DNA of 64,000 nucleotides from JAFGCY01 sp964609245. Its GTDB lineage: Bacteria > 4484-113 > JAFGCY01. A program made the translations under genes and the position numbers. Shown one piece after another: positions 26,501 to 34,473 of the stretch; the stretch's first letter is position 1, and every line of letters begins with the position of its first letter. Below the pieces are notes generated by a model. That model saw nothing but the letters and a program-made list of their open reading frames with translations. It had not been told where the DNA came from and made no database searches. The stretch covers positions 62,001-126,000 of the forward strand of contig CAZSSB010000002.1 in NCBI GenBank assembly GCA_964609245.1. Reading direction: 5' to 3'.

Positions 26501-26710
26501 AATGCTGCAGTCCATCGTGGGGAAGGTCTTGTCCAGCTGGGCCATGTGCCCGCCCAGCGTCGGCGACTTCTCCACCAGGGTGACCCGGATTCGGGCGTCG
26601 GCCATATCGAGTGCCGCCTGGATGCCGGCAATCCCGCCGCCGATCACCAGCGCCCGCTTCTCCGCCACCGGCGGTGTCCCCTCGTCCCGCAGCGCGGGAA
26701 CTCCATCCAT
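23594..26710 (-). CDS. hdrA: Tandem double HdrA, selenocysteine-containing (hdrA2)
   Basis: The 1038-aa frame has an in-frame TGA (26500-26498, residue 71) in FPTMDCSI-U-ILGPKMMD, at the same cluster position as in hdrA1. The first HdrA module begins directly at its FAD site (GGGIAGIQAA, about 24) and lacks the N-terminal Fe-S domain. A complete second module starts near residue 460 with IGVLVCHCGVNISG, has its own GGGIAGIQAA flavin site, and lacks the cysteine/selenocysteine cluster (LKYLYPTMRSAAE instead). Ferredoxin motifs include CVACGVCSDACP and CKKCWRCVGVC in the first module and CRGCGTCVEIC and CKGCGTCASWCP at the C-terminus. Two flavins in one chain fit a bifurcating core. GAGGAG precedes the ATG. 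Confidence 0.92.
26460..26477 (-). promoter_or_regulatory. SECIS hairpin in hdrA2 (GGATGCC-GGTC-GGCATCC)
   Basis: On the coding strand a perfect 7-bp stem closed by a GGTC loop begins 20 bases after the in-frame TGA. It is the clearest of the three candidate SECIS elements in the window and carries the loop sequence expected for SelB recognition. Confidence 0.88.
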
Positions 26711-26756
26711 CTTGCGCTCCTCTTCCGGGGCGCGGAGCCAAGCATGGGCTCAGGCT

Positions 26757-27344
26757 CTATTCCGCCTTTGCCTCGACAGCCTGCTTGCTGCCCTTCTTCC
26801 GTTCCCCGTATTCTTCTCCAAACGTGTCCCAACCGGCATCGAATGCCTTCAGGTTCAGTTCTTCCGTTCCGTGCGGTACTGAGTGTTCCACGGCGGTGCG
26901 TAGCGCATCGCGTGGGACCAGCTTGGTCGCGGCGGCGAAGAATCCCAGCATCACGGCGTTCATCACAATCTTGCGTCCGAGGTTCTCCGCGATGCGCGTG
27001 GAGCAGATGCCATATGACGGCTGGCCTTTCTTGATCTCCGGGTGCACCAGATCCGCCTCGTAGACCAAGATGCCCTTTGGCTTGAGCTCATCGCGGTACT
27101 TGCTATAGCCCTCGGAAGACATCGCGACCAGGATGTCCGGCTGCAATATATATGGGTAGAGCACCTCGGTCTGCGAGACCGCGACGGTGGCGCTGCAGGC
27201 CGAACCGCGGGCCTCCGGGCCGAAGCTCTGGATCATGGTCGCGTGCATGTCCGCGTTGATCGCACAAGCATGGCCGATGACGTGGCCCATCATCACCACG
27301 CCCTGGCCGCCGAAACCGACAACCCTGATCTCTGTTCTAGCCAC
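26757..27344 (-). CDS. korC: 2-oxoacid:ferredoxin oxidoreductase, gamma subunit
   Basis: The 195-aa protein has the gamma-subunit opening RVVGFGGQGVVMMGHVIGHA, then SFGPEARGSACSATVAVS, YPYILQPDILVAMS and the terminal AFDAGWD motif. It forms part of the cytosolic enzyme that oxidatively decarboxylates 2-oxoacids and reduces ferredoxin (or runs in reverse). The start is GTG at 27344, eight bases inside the end of korB, with GGAGG placed before it; the longer frame is the korB shadow. It is separated from hdrA2 by 46 bases with no visible terminator. Confidence 0.9.
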   Translation of the reverse strand: MARTEIRVVGFGGQGVVMMGHVIGHACAINADMHATMIQSFGPEARGSACSATVAVSQTEVLYPYILQPDILVAMSSEGYSKYRDELKPKGILVYEADLVHPEIKKGQPSYGICSTRIAENLGRKIVMNAVMLGFFAAATKLVPRDALRTAVEHSVPHGTEELNLKAFDAGWDTFGEEYGERKKGSKQAVEAKAE

Positions 27345-28377
27345 CGGCCACCTCCTGCTTCTCGCGCTTGCGCCTGGCGGGCTTCCCGGCCGGCGCGGCC
27401 TGCTGCTCGTCCTCGGGCTCATGCAGCATGCCGCCCTCCGGCTTCATCGGCACGTACTTCTCGCCGAGAACCTCCGTGTAGTGCTGCTCCATCATCTCGA
27501 TGTAGGTGCGGCGCTCGAAGTCCACGAACTTGCCGCAGATGATCTTGCCCTGAAAGGCGATGTCCACGTCCTTGGTGTCGGCCCCGTTGTGGATCTCCGT
27601 GTTCTCGTAGTAGAACTTCATCAGGTCGTAGCCGGTGCCCAGCTTGTTGAGCCGGCCGTAGAGCGTCGAACACGGCGCGATGACCTCGATGAAGCGGAAG
27701 CCCTTGCGAGTCAGTGCTTCCTTGAACGAGCGCGTCAACCGCCGGACGTGCAGGGTTGTCCAGCGCGCCACGTAGTCCGCGCCGCAGCCCTCGGCCAGCG
27801 CCGGCAGGTTGAAGGGATGCTCGAAGTTGCCGAACGGCATCGTGGACGTCTTGGCCGGCACCGGCGTGGTGGGGGCATTCTGCCCGCCGGTCATCCCGTA
27901 GATGAAGTTGTTGACCAGTACGACCATCAGGTCCATGTTGCGTCGCGCGGCGTGGATGAAGTGATTGCCGCCGATGCCCGACAGATCGCCATCGCCGGAG
28001 AACACCACCACCGTCAGTTCCGGGCGTCCCAGCTTGATGCCGGTGGCGAACGGGATCGCGCGACCGTGAGTGGAGTGGAAGCCGTCGAGCTTCATGTAGC
28101 CCGCCACTCGCCCGGTGCAGCCAATGCCGGAGACGATCGACACTTTGTTGGTGTCGGCCTTGAGCTCGTCCAGCGCCTCCGCCAGGCACTTCACCGCGAT
28201 CCCGATGCCGCAGGTCGGGCACCAGATGTGCGGAATGCGGTCCATCCGCAGGTACTCGGAGAGCGGGTGGTCATCCTCGGCATGCGCCGCACCCTCCCCG
28301 GCCGGGGGCGCCGATGGCACCGGATGCACCTTGGACCTCATCGCCGTCTGTCCCACTATCTTGCTTTCTGGGCTCAT
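27337..28377 (-). CDS. korB: 2-oxoacid:ferredoxin oxidoreductase, beta (thiamine diphosphate) subunit
   Basis: The beta subunit binds thiamine diphosphate. The 346-aa protein has WCPTCGIGI (about 52), GIGCTGR, FHSTHGRAIPFATGIKL, the TPP/Mg motif GDGD...IGGNHFIHAARRN and NNFIYGMTGGQ. It carries an Ala/Pro-rich N-terminal extension of about 40 residues and a basic C-terminal tail (KPARRKREK), both uncommon for the family. The start overlaps the korA stop by four bases (ATGA). The overall set is nearest to 2-oxoglutarate-type enzymes, but the substrate cannot be fixed from sequence alone. Confidence 0.92.
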   Translation of the reverse strand: MSPESKIVGQTAMRSKVHPVPSAPPAGEGAAHAEDDHPLSEYLRMDRIPHIWCPTCGIGIAVKCLAEALDELKADTNKVSIVSGIGCTGRVAGYMKLDGFHSTHGRAIPFATGIKLGRPELTVVVFSGDGDLSGIGGNHFIHAARRNMDLMVVLVNNFIYGMTGGQNAPTTPVPAKTSTMPFGNFEHPFNLPALAEGCGADYVARWTTLHVRRLTRSFKEALTRKGFRFIEVIAPCSTLYGRLNKLGTGYDLMKFYYENTEIHNGADTKDVDIAFQGKIICGKFVDFERRTYIEMMEQHYTEVLGEKYVPMKPEGGMLHEPEDEQQAAPAGKPARRKREKQEVAGG

Positions 28378-29531
28378 TTGGCAGCCTCCACAATCGCGTC
28401 TGCGATGACCTGGGGATCATGTACGCCCCCTCCCAGGTGGGGAACCCCGACGGCGGGCACCTTGCCGGCGGCGCAGCGCTCCACCTCGAGAACCAGCTGG
28501 CCGGCGTTGATCTCCGGCACCACAAACGCCTTGATCTTGCCCGCCAGCTCACGGATGTACTTCTCGGGGAACGGCCAGACGACCAGCAGTCTGATCACAC
28601 CCACCTTGATGCCCTTCTTGCGCGCCAGTTCGATGCCCATCCTGGCGACGCGAGCCGTGATGCCGTACGTGACGAGCACAACGTCCGCCGAGTCGATCTC
28701 CTCTTCCTCGTAGCGCACGATGTCATCGGCGTTCAGCTTAATCTTGTCGATCAGCCGCTGCACGTTCTGCTGCTGGCATTCGGCACTCATCACGGGGTAG
28801 CCGCGCTCGTCGTGGGTCAGCCCGGTGGTATGGAACTTGTAGCCGTCGCCAGCCCTGGCAAACTCCGGAATCAACCCCCCGTCAGCAGAATACGGCAGGT
28901 ATTCCTCGGGCGTCTTGCTCGTCAGCTTGCGCGGCACGATCTCGATCTCGTCGGCGGGCGGGATGACCACTTTCTCAGTCATGTGCCCGACGCACTCGTC
29001 CATCATGAACATCACCGGCACGCGGTAGAGCTCCGCCAGATTGAAGGCGTCGATCACCAGGGTGAAGGCCTCCTGCGGAGATTGGGGGCTCAGCGCGATG
29101 ATCTGGTAGTCACCGTGCGAGCCCCAGCGGGCCTGCATGATGTCCTGCTGGCCGACCATCGTCGGCAGCCCCGTCGAAGGTCCGCCCCGCTGCACGTTGA
29201 CCACCACGCAGGGCGTTTCCATCATCGCCGCCAGCCCGATGTTCTCCATCATCAGGCTGAAGCCCGGCCCGCTGGTCACCGTCATCGACTTGGTGCCCGT
29301 CCAGGAGGCGCCGATAATCGCGGCCATCGACGCCATCTCGTCCTCCATCTGGATGAAGGTTCCGCCCATGTAGGGGAACCGGCGCGAGATGCGCTCGACA
29401 ACCTCGGTGGACGGCGTGATCGGGTAGCCCGCCACAAACCGGCAGCCCGCCGCCATCGCTCCCTCGCCACAGGCGTAGTCGCCGTCAAGGTAATGCGCGC
29501 CCGTAAGCACGCCCGCTGGATCGGTTTTCAC
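28374..29531 (-). CDS. korA: 2-oxoacid:ferredoxin oxidoreductase, alpha subunit
   Basis: The 385-aa alpha subunit has GEGAMAAGCRFVAGYPITPSTE, MEDEMASMAAIIGASWTG, TSGPGFSLMMENIGLA and QRGGPSTGLPTMVGQQD, all standard for KorA/PorA. The start is GTG at 29531, overlapping the korD stop (AAGTGA) and preceded by GGAGGAG. The longer frame to 29768 is an antiphase reading of korD. With korD, korB and korC it makes the four-subunit form. Its position at the head of an hdr operon suggests reduced ferredoxin is handed to or received from HdrA. Confidence 0.92.
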   Translation of the reverse strand: MKTDPAGVLTGAHYLDGDYACGEGAMAAGCRFVAGYPITPSTEVVERISRRFPYMGGTFIQMEDEMASMAAIIGASWTGTKSMTVTSGPGFSLMMENIGLAAMMETPCVVVNVQRGGPSTGLPTMVGQQDIMQARWGSHGDYQIIALSPQSPQEAFTLVIDAFNLAELYRVPVMFMMDECVGHMTEKVVIPPADEIEIVPRKLTSKTPEEYLPYSADGGLIPEFARAGDGYKFHTTGLTHDERGYPVMSAECQQQNVQRLIDKIKLNADDIVRYEEEEIDSADVVLVTYGITARVARMGIELARKKGIKVGVIRLLVVWPFPEKYIRELAGKIKAFVVPEINAGQLVLEVERCAAGKVPAVGVPHLGGGVHDPQVIADAIVEAAK

Positions 29532-29854
29532 TTCGGCTCCTCCTTCGAGGTGTGCACGCCCTCGGGAGTGACTTCGGTGACGTCGCCCAGCTTGCCGTTG
29601 GGCAGCGGCGAGGAGAAGATCGCGAACTCCGGACAGATCATCTCGCACAGGTTGCAGTTCACACACTCCCCGGTCTTGATCGCTACCGGGTAGTGGTAGC
29701 CCTTCGCGTTGAACTCGTCGCTCATGATCAGCACACCGCGCGGGCAGTACTCGACACAGAATACGCACCCCTTGCAGCGGTCCGCGATGATGTGGACCTC
29801 TCCATGGGGGATCTCGATTTGGTCATAGTCCAGTGGTTTGCGCCAGTACTTCAT
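29528..29854 (-). CDS. korD: 2-oxoacid:ferredoxin oxidoreductase, delta (ferredoxin) subunit
   Basis: The 108-aa protein is a two-cluster ferredoxin with CKGCVFCVEYCP (about 28-39) and CVNCNLCEMICP (about 64-75). It transfers electrons from the thiamine site to ferredoxin. I chose the ATG at 29854 (MKYWRKPLDYDQIEIPHG); its ribosome binding site is weak, and a TTG at 29944 would add 30 residues of no clear family character. It is the first gene of the kor-hdr operon, so the promoter should lie in the roughly 730 bases upstream. Confidence 0.85.
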   Translation of the reverse strand: MKYWRKPLDYDQIEIPHGEVHIIADRCKGCVFCVEYCPRGVLIMSDEFNAKGYHYPVAIKTGECVNCNLCEMICPEFAIFSSPLPNGKLGDVTEVTPEGVHTSKEEPK

Positions 29855-30587
29855 AACGACGTCCAGATGTGGGTTGGTTTCAGGACTTGCGCCAGCCGGT
29901 GCTCGATCCCTGACCACATCTCCTACATTTGTCAGCGCCAGCAACGCTTTCAGGCTGGTCGCCGCGGTAGGCCACTTGGCACGTCAGACCACTGATTGCT
30001 CCGCTTGTCTCGAGTAAGAACGTGGAATCAAACACTGACCGGGCTGATGCTGTACTGGAATGTGTGCTGATGTAGCGCCAGCAGGACTAGAGCAGTAAAT
30101 GAGAATGGGTATCAGGAAGTTGGAAGTGATTAGAGGTGTGTCGCCATTCAGATGACGAATCGACCGGACCAAAAGCGAGTTCAGTCGCATCGTTTCCTCG
30201 ACTGGTCCAGGCTCCTAGCGGCACTCGCGGCATTTCGTCCGCCGCACGTTGCTACGCTGTAATTCTACCATCGAGCATATCCTGTGTAAACCGTAGCCGG
30301 TCTACTCTCTGGGCTGTCATTCCGCACCATTCCGCGGGCAGCCAGGTCTCTGTGCGTGGTCCATTACCGTGCACGAAATTACGGATCATCTTTGCTGCAA
30401 TCAGTGCCGGACCACGGTATCATTTAAGAAGGCGAACAGACGCGCGCAACATAGAACTGGCGCACTCACTGGGCAGCAACAGCGCGGCGCATTCTTCAAT
30501 CGGGCGCCGCCGATGGGTAGTGGTACGGGACTGTGCTACAGCCACCGCGACATCGCTCTCAAGGGTAACTTCAGGCGGGAGGCGAGC
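29855..30587. other. Divergent intergenic region upstream of korD and the two-CW gene
   Basis: No convincing gene is visible on either strand. Short frames lack ribosome binding sites and family features. The stretch is less GC-rich than its neighbours, as expected for regulatory DNA, and should contain the promoter of the 12-kb kor-hdr operon reading left. I could not pick a reliable -35/-10 pair or operator by eye. Confidence 0.45.
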
Positions 30588-30857
30588 ATGAGATCAAACT
30601 GCTGGGAGTTCACCAGCTGCGGACGGGAGCCCGGTGGCAAAGCCGTGGACGCCCACGGCATCTGCAGCGCCGCGGTCAACAAATCCTACAACGGCGCCAA
30701 TCATGGATTTAACGCCGGACGTTGCTGCTGGCGTGCCGCAGGCACGCTATACGGGGGACACTGTGAGTGCGCGCTGCTGCAGGAACTGGGCTCTTGTGAC
30801 AAATGCGAGTTCTTCCAGCTCGTTAAACAAGAAGAAGGCAGCGACTTCCGCGCCTAG
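30588..30857 (+). CDS. Two-CW domain protein (small cysteine-rich protein)
   Basis: The 89-aa protein has two similar Cys-Trp blocks, NCWEFTSCGREPGGK (about 4-18) and RCCWRAAGTLYGG (about 45-57), followed by CALLQELGSCDKCEFFQLVK and EEG. This matches the small family that databases call two-CW domain protein, common in anaerobic Desulfobacterota and relatives (from memory). Function is unknown; ten cysteines suggest metal or cluster binding. GGGAGG precedes the ATG. An upstream in-frame extension to 30369 has no start signal and does not resemble the family. No signal peptide is visible. Confidence 0.8.
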   Translation: MRSNCWEFTSCGREPGGKAVDAHGICSAAVNKSYNGANHGFNAGRCCWRAAGTLYGGHCECALLQELGSCDKCEFFQLVKQEEGSDFRA

Positions 30858-30922
30858 CGAAGGCCGACGCGCAGGACGCCGGCCCCCAGCGGGGCGAGGA
30901 TGTGTGTGCGGGTCGCTCACCA

Positions 30923-32233
30923 TCAAGCGCCAGGTCTGAGTAGCCGGTGCACCCAGACGGCGAGATATACGGCCAGCGCCAACAGCAGTGCGCCCATCGT
31001 CTGGTGCAGGGTGGTCACAATGACCATCAGCCAGCCCGGCTGGTAGCCGGCGTTCGCCCCGGTCGTCATCAGGGCCGCCAAACCCAGCAACAGCTGGATG
31101 CCGGCCGCATTGGCCAGCAGCAGCCCGCCACGGCTGAGACGTGGCAGCTGGGGATAGATGCCCCAGAGGCGGAGCCCGGCCACCGCGGCGATAATCAGCA
31201 CGATCACCGCGAGGGTGATGTGCAGGTGCAGCCCGCCCTTGATGTGGCGCAGCACCGCGCCCAGTACCAGTTGGACGATCAGCAGCACCAGCAGCCAGAT
31301 CGCCAGCGCGCGGTCGGTGCGAGCCAGGGGACTGCGATGCACCTCGCTGCACCGCTTCCAGCCCTGCGACACATACACCGCCAGTGCCACCAGGGAGGCG
31401 AGGAACAGCTGTCCGACCACGCCGTGAATGATCGCCAGGTAGATGTTGGGCTGCACGTCGTGCGGCGAGGTAGACAACGTGAGCGTGCCGGTCACGCGCA
31501 GGCCGCCGAGCACCCCCTGGATGATCACCAGCACCAGGGCACCCCAGGCCAGCTGCTTGAGCCAGCGCGGCTGGCGACCGAACTGGAGGTTGATCGCCAC
31601 AATCAGGGTGGTCAGCCCGGCCAGGGAGCCGAGCAGCCGGTGGGCGTGCTCATAGTAGATGCCCCCGGTCATCCGCGCCAGCGGGTAGAAAAACATGTTG
31701 TAGCCGAACGTGTTGGGCCAGTCCACGACGGCCAGCCCCGACTCGAAGCCCGTCACCATTCCACCGGCGACGATCAGCAGCAACGTGATTGCCGCGGCGA
31801 CGACGACCAGGACCGGCGGCCAGTCGACCGGCTGCCGCCCCGCCCGGCCGCGGCCGCCGATCGCCGCGCCGATGCCGCCCAGCAGCGCACCGATCACCGG
31901 CGAACCGACCAGCCACAACGCGGCCGATGGCAGCAGCTGGTTAGCCTGCTCACCCGACATCAGGCTGCCGAAGATCAGCAGGTTGAGCAGCCCGGCGATG
32001 CCGCCGACCCAGACTCCGCCCAGCCACCCTCGCACCGTCAACCGGTTCGCCAGGCTGCCGCCCAGCACGACGCACAGGGCCATCAGCAGTATGATCAGCC
32101 AGCCCGGCACCGTCGAGACCGGCAGGCGCAGGAAGTAGCCGAGCGCCCACATTGCGGCCGTCGTCCCGAAGCCCAGCGCCAGCAGATCGGTCCGGCCCCG
32201 GGGCGCCTTAGCCTTGGTCACTGCCGCATCCAT
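30923..32233 (-). CDS. ctaA: Haem A synthase with extra N-terminal membrane domain
   Basis: CtaA/Cox15 oxidises haem O to haem A for cytochrome oxidase. The 436-aa membrane protein carries the haem-ligand histidines in YEHAHRLLGS (about 198), IHGVVGQLF (about 267), HLHITLA (about 338) and LHQTMGALL (about 413), with GFESGLAVVDWPN as the usual loop. It is longer than typical because about 130 residues with four or five extra helices precede the Cox15 core. The ATG at 32233 has GGGAGGTGCTC upstream and is preferred to one two codons earlier. It is divergent from ctaB, which makes haem O. Confidence 0.9.
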   Translation of the reverse strand: MDAAVTKAKAPRGRTDLLALGFGTTAAMWALGYFLRLPVSTVPGWLIILLMALCVVLGGSLANRLTVRGWLGGVWVGGIAGLLNLLIFGSLMSGEQANQLLPSAALWLVGSPVIGALLGGIGAAIGGRGRAGRQPVDWPPVLVVVAAAITLLLIVAGGMVTGFESGLAVVDWPNTFGYNMFFYPLARMTGGIYYEHAHRLLGSLAGLTTLIVAINLQFGRQPRWLKQLAWGALVLVIIQGVLGGLRVTGTLTLSTSPHDVQPNIYLAIIHGVVGQLFLASLVALAVYVSQGWKRCSEVHRSPLARTDRALAIWLLVLLIVQLVLGAVLRHIKGGLHLHITLAVIVLIIAAVAGLRLWGIYPQLPRLSRGGLLLANAAGIQLLLGLAALMTTGANAGYQPGWLMVIVTTLHQTMGALLLALAVYLAVWVHRLLRPGA

Positions 32234-32370
32234 GAGCACCTCCCAGCGTGTGCGCCTAACCTACTTGATCCCGGCGGCAGCGTCAAGCGGGCCCGCGCGC
32301 ACGCCGAGTGTCTAACGTGCCCAGGCCAGCGGCAGGGTAATATCTGTGAGTAGTACTGGTGGTTCTAAGC

Positions 32371-33360
32371 ATGGGGTCGACGGTCAGCACAGCGAGTACT
32401 CCGAACCAGCCGCCGGCCAAGTCCGGCACCGCGCTGCGCGAATACTCGCGGCTGACCAAGGTCGGCTTAAACACGATGGTCGTGGGAACCACCTGCGCCG
32501 GTTTCCTGCTGGCCAGTGGCGCCAGGGTCGACTGGATGCTGCTGGGCTGGACGCTGCTCGGCACCGCGCTGGCCGCCCTGGGCGCCAGCGGCCTCAACCA
32601 GTGGCTGGAGCGTCACCGCGACGCCCGCATGCACCGCACCCGCAGCCGCCCCCTGCCCGCCCGACGGCTGCCAAGCGGGCAGGCGCTGGCCGTAGCGGGC
32701 GCACTCGCGCTGGGCGGCGATCTGCTGCTGGCGGTGCAGGTCAACGCCCTGACGGCGTTGTTGGCGCTGATCGTGCAGCTCGTCTACCTGGGCATGTACA
32801 CGCCGCTGAAGCCGCGCAGCACACTGAGCACGCTGCTGGGTGGCATCTGCGGCGCGCTGCCGCCGATGATGGGCTTCAGCGCCGCGACCGGCCGGCTGGA
32901 GCCGGCGGCCTGGCTGCTCGGCGCGCTGCTGTTCGCCTGGCAGATCCCGCACTTCCTGGCGCTGGCCTGGATGTATCGCCGAGACTACCTGCGCGGCGGC
33001 TACCGAATGCTGCCGATGCTGGATGAGTCCGGGCGACTGAACTTCACCATGCTGTTGATCTACACGCTGGCGCTGCTGCCGCTGGGGCTGGCGCCGGTGC
33101 TGGTCGGCCTGGGCGGCTGGACCTACGCCCTGGGATCGCTGCTGCTGGGCATGTTGATGGTGTGGCTCAGCCTGCGACTGAACCGCAATCGAAGCGAGCG
33201 CGATGCCCGCCGCGTGTTCCTCGCCAGCGTGATCTACCTGCCGCTGGTGCTGATCCTGCTCGTGGCGGATCACCGCGGACTGACCGGGGCCGCCACGGAA
33301 CCCTCCGAAGCTGCCCCCCTCGCCGCCGCCGGCGTCCAGTATCGGGAAGGGCCGCGGTGA
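32371..33360 (+). CDS. ctaB: Protohaem IX farnesyltransferase (haem O synthase)
   Basis: This UbiA-family membrane enzyme farnesylates haem B to haem O. The 329-aa protein has the first aspartate motif in NQWLERHRDARMHRTRSRPL (about 80-99) and the second in YRRDYLRGGYRMLPM (about 207-221), with about nine helices. The ATG at 32371 is preferred; a GTG four codons upstream is possible, and neither has a strong ribosome binding site. The stop overlaps the next gene (TGATGG), so the two are translationally coupled. It provides substrate to CtaA encoded divergently. Confidence 0.92.
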   Translation: MGSTVSTASTPNQPPAKSGTALREYSRLTKVGLNTMVVGTTCAGFLLASGARVDWMLLGWTLLGTALAALGASGLNQWLERHRDARMHRTRSRPLPARRLPSGQALAVAGALALGGDLLLAVQVNALTALLALIVQLVYLGMYTPLKPRSTLSTLLGGICGALPPMMGFSAATGRLEPAAWLLGALLFAWQIPHFLALAWMYRRDYLRGGYRMLPMLDESGRLNFTMLLIYTLALLPLGLAPVLVGLGGWTYALGSLLLGMLMVWLSLRLNRNRSERDARRVFLASVIYLPLVLILLVADHRGLTGAATEPSEAAPLAAAGVQYREGPR

Positions 33361-34466
33361 TGGAGGAGCCCGCGCGTAAGGTCGAGCCGCAACAGCGCCT
33401 GCTGGACTGGCGCAGCGGGGGCTGGGTGCTGGCACTGATGGCGTTGCTGCTGGCGCTTGTCGTGCTCCGCTTCATCTGGCCCGGCCTCAGTCGGGAAGCG
33501 CCCCCCGCAGCGACTGCCGATCCCGATGCAGCGGACAACGGCTTTGACCTCAGCGGCTCACTGGTGCCCCGCGAGTTGATCGTCGTCGGCGCCGAGCGGG
33601 GAACGATACGGGCGCTCACCGACCCCAATACGATCGCCGGCGCGGAGGTCGTCGAGTACAACGCCGAGCGGCGTGGCAAGTTCCTGGTCAGCGGCGACCG
33701 CGTGATCGGCGTGACAATCGGCGCCGAGAGCCGCGCCTACCCGCTGCGAATCCTCAACTGGCATGAGATCGCCAACGACACCCTGGGAGGCACAGAGATC
33801 GCCGTGACCTACTGCCCACTCAGCGACAGCGCGGCGGTGTTCCGTCGCGATGTGACAGGCGATGTGCCGGCGTTCGAGGTCAGCGGGCTGCTGCTCAACA
33901 GCAATCTGCTGATGTACGACGTCCGCGACGGTGGCGGCGAGAGCCTCTGGAGCCAGCTGCAGCTGCGCGCGGTCGCCGGAGCGGCGGCGGGAACCGAGTT
34001 GCAGCTGGTGGCGGCCGAACTGTCCCACTGGGGAGACTGGCTGGCGCGCCATCCCGAGACCACGGTGATCACCGGCCGCGACGAGTACAAGTCGCGCTAC
34101 AAGCGCAATCCCTACGGCCACTACTTCGAAACCGGCCGGCCGCGCTTCCCCGTATCGCCGGCGGTACCGGCGGACGGGCTGCCCGCCATGGCCCGCGTGC
34201 TGGCGGTGCAGGACGGCGAGGGCTGGCACGTGCTGGCCTACCACGACCCGCTTGTCGACGCGGGCGACCAGCCGCGCCGCTGGCAGGATGACGCCCTAGG
34301 GCTGGGACTCAGCTGGCAGCCACACGCCGCCGGAATGGAGCCGCCGACGCTACGGGCCATGCATGGCATTGAGCCGGTCGGCGCGGTCTACGCGTTCTGG
34401 TTCGCCTGGTCCGCGATGCACCCCGATGCTCCGCCGCCGCAGCAGGTGCCGCAACCCACACCGTAA
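33360..34466 (+). CDS. DUF3179 domain membrane-anchored protein
   Basis: The 368-aa protein has one N-terminal helix (about 21-40) and a large extracytoplasmic DUF3179 domain (about 75-355), recognised by RAYPLRILNWHEIANDTLGG, AVTYCPLSDSAAVF, SGLLLNSNLLMYD and SLWSQL. The family function is not established; the single conserved cysteine (in TYCPL) and histidine (NWHE) suggest metal or redox work. The ATG at 33360 shares a base with the ctaB stop. Placement between ctaB and the oxidase genes hints at a role in oxidase or copper assembly (inference only). It converges with the cox operon seven bases away. Confidence 0.85.
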   Translation: MEEPARKVEPQQRLLDWRSGGWVLALMALLLALVVLRFIWPGLSREAPPAATADPDAADNGFDLSGSLVPRELIVVGAERGTIRALTDPNTIAGAEVVEYNAERRGKFLVSGDRVIGVTIGAESRAYPLRILNWHEIANDTLGGTEIAVTYCPLSDSAAVFRRDVTGDVPAFEVSGLLLNSNLLMYDVRDGGGESLWSQLQLRAVAGAAAGTELQLVAAELSHWGDWLARHPETTVITGRDEYKSRYKRNPYGHYFETGRPRFPVSPAVPADGLPAMARVLAVQDGEGWHVLAYHDPLVDAGDQPRRWQDDALGLGLSWQPHAAGMEPPTLRAMHGIEPVGAVYAFWFAWSAMHPDAPPPQQVPQPTP

Positions 34467-34473
34467 CCGACGA

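Noticed and set aside
29984..30190. 68-aa minus-strand frame upstream of korD
   Set aside because: No ribosome binding site, composition unlike neighbours and no recognisable domain.
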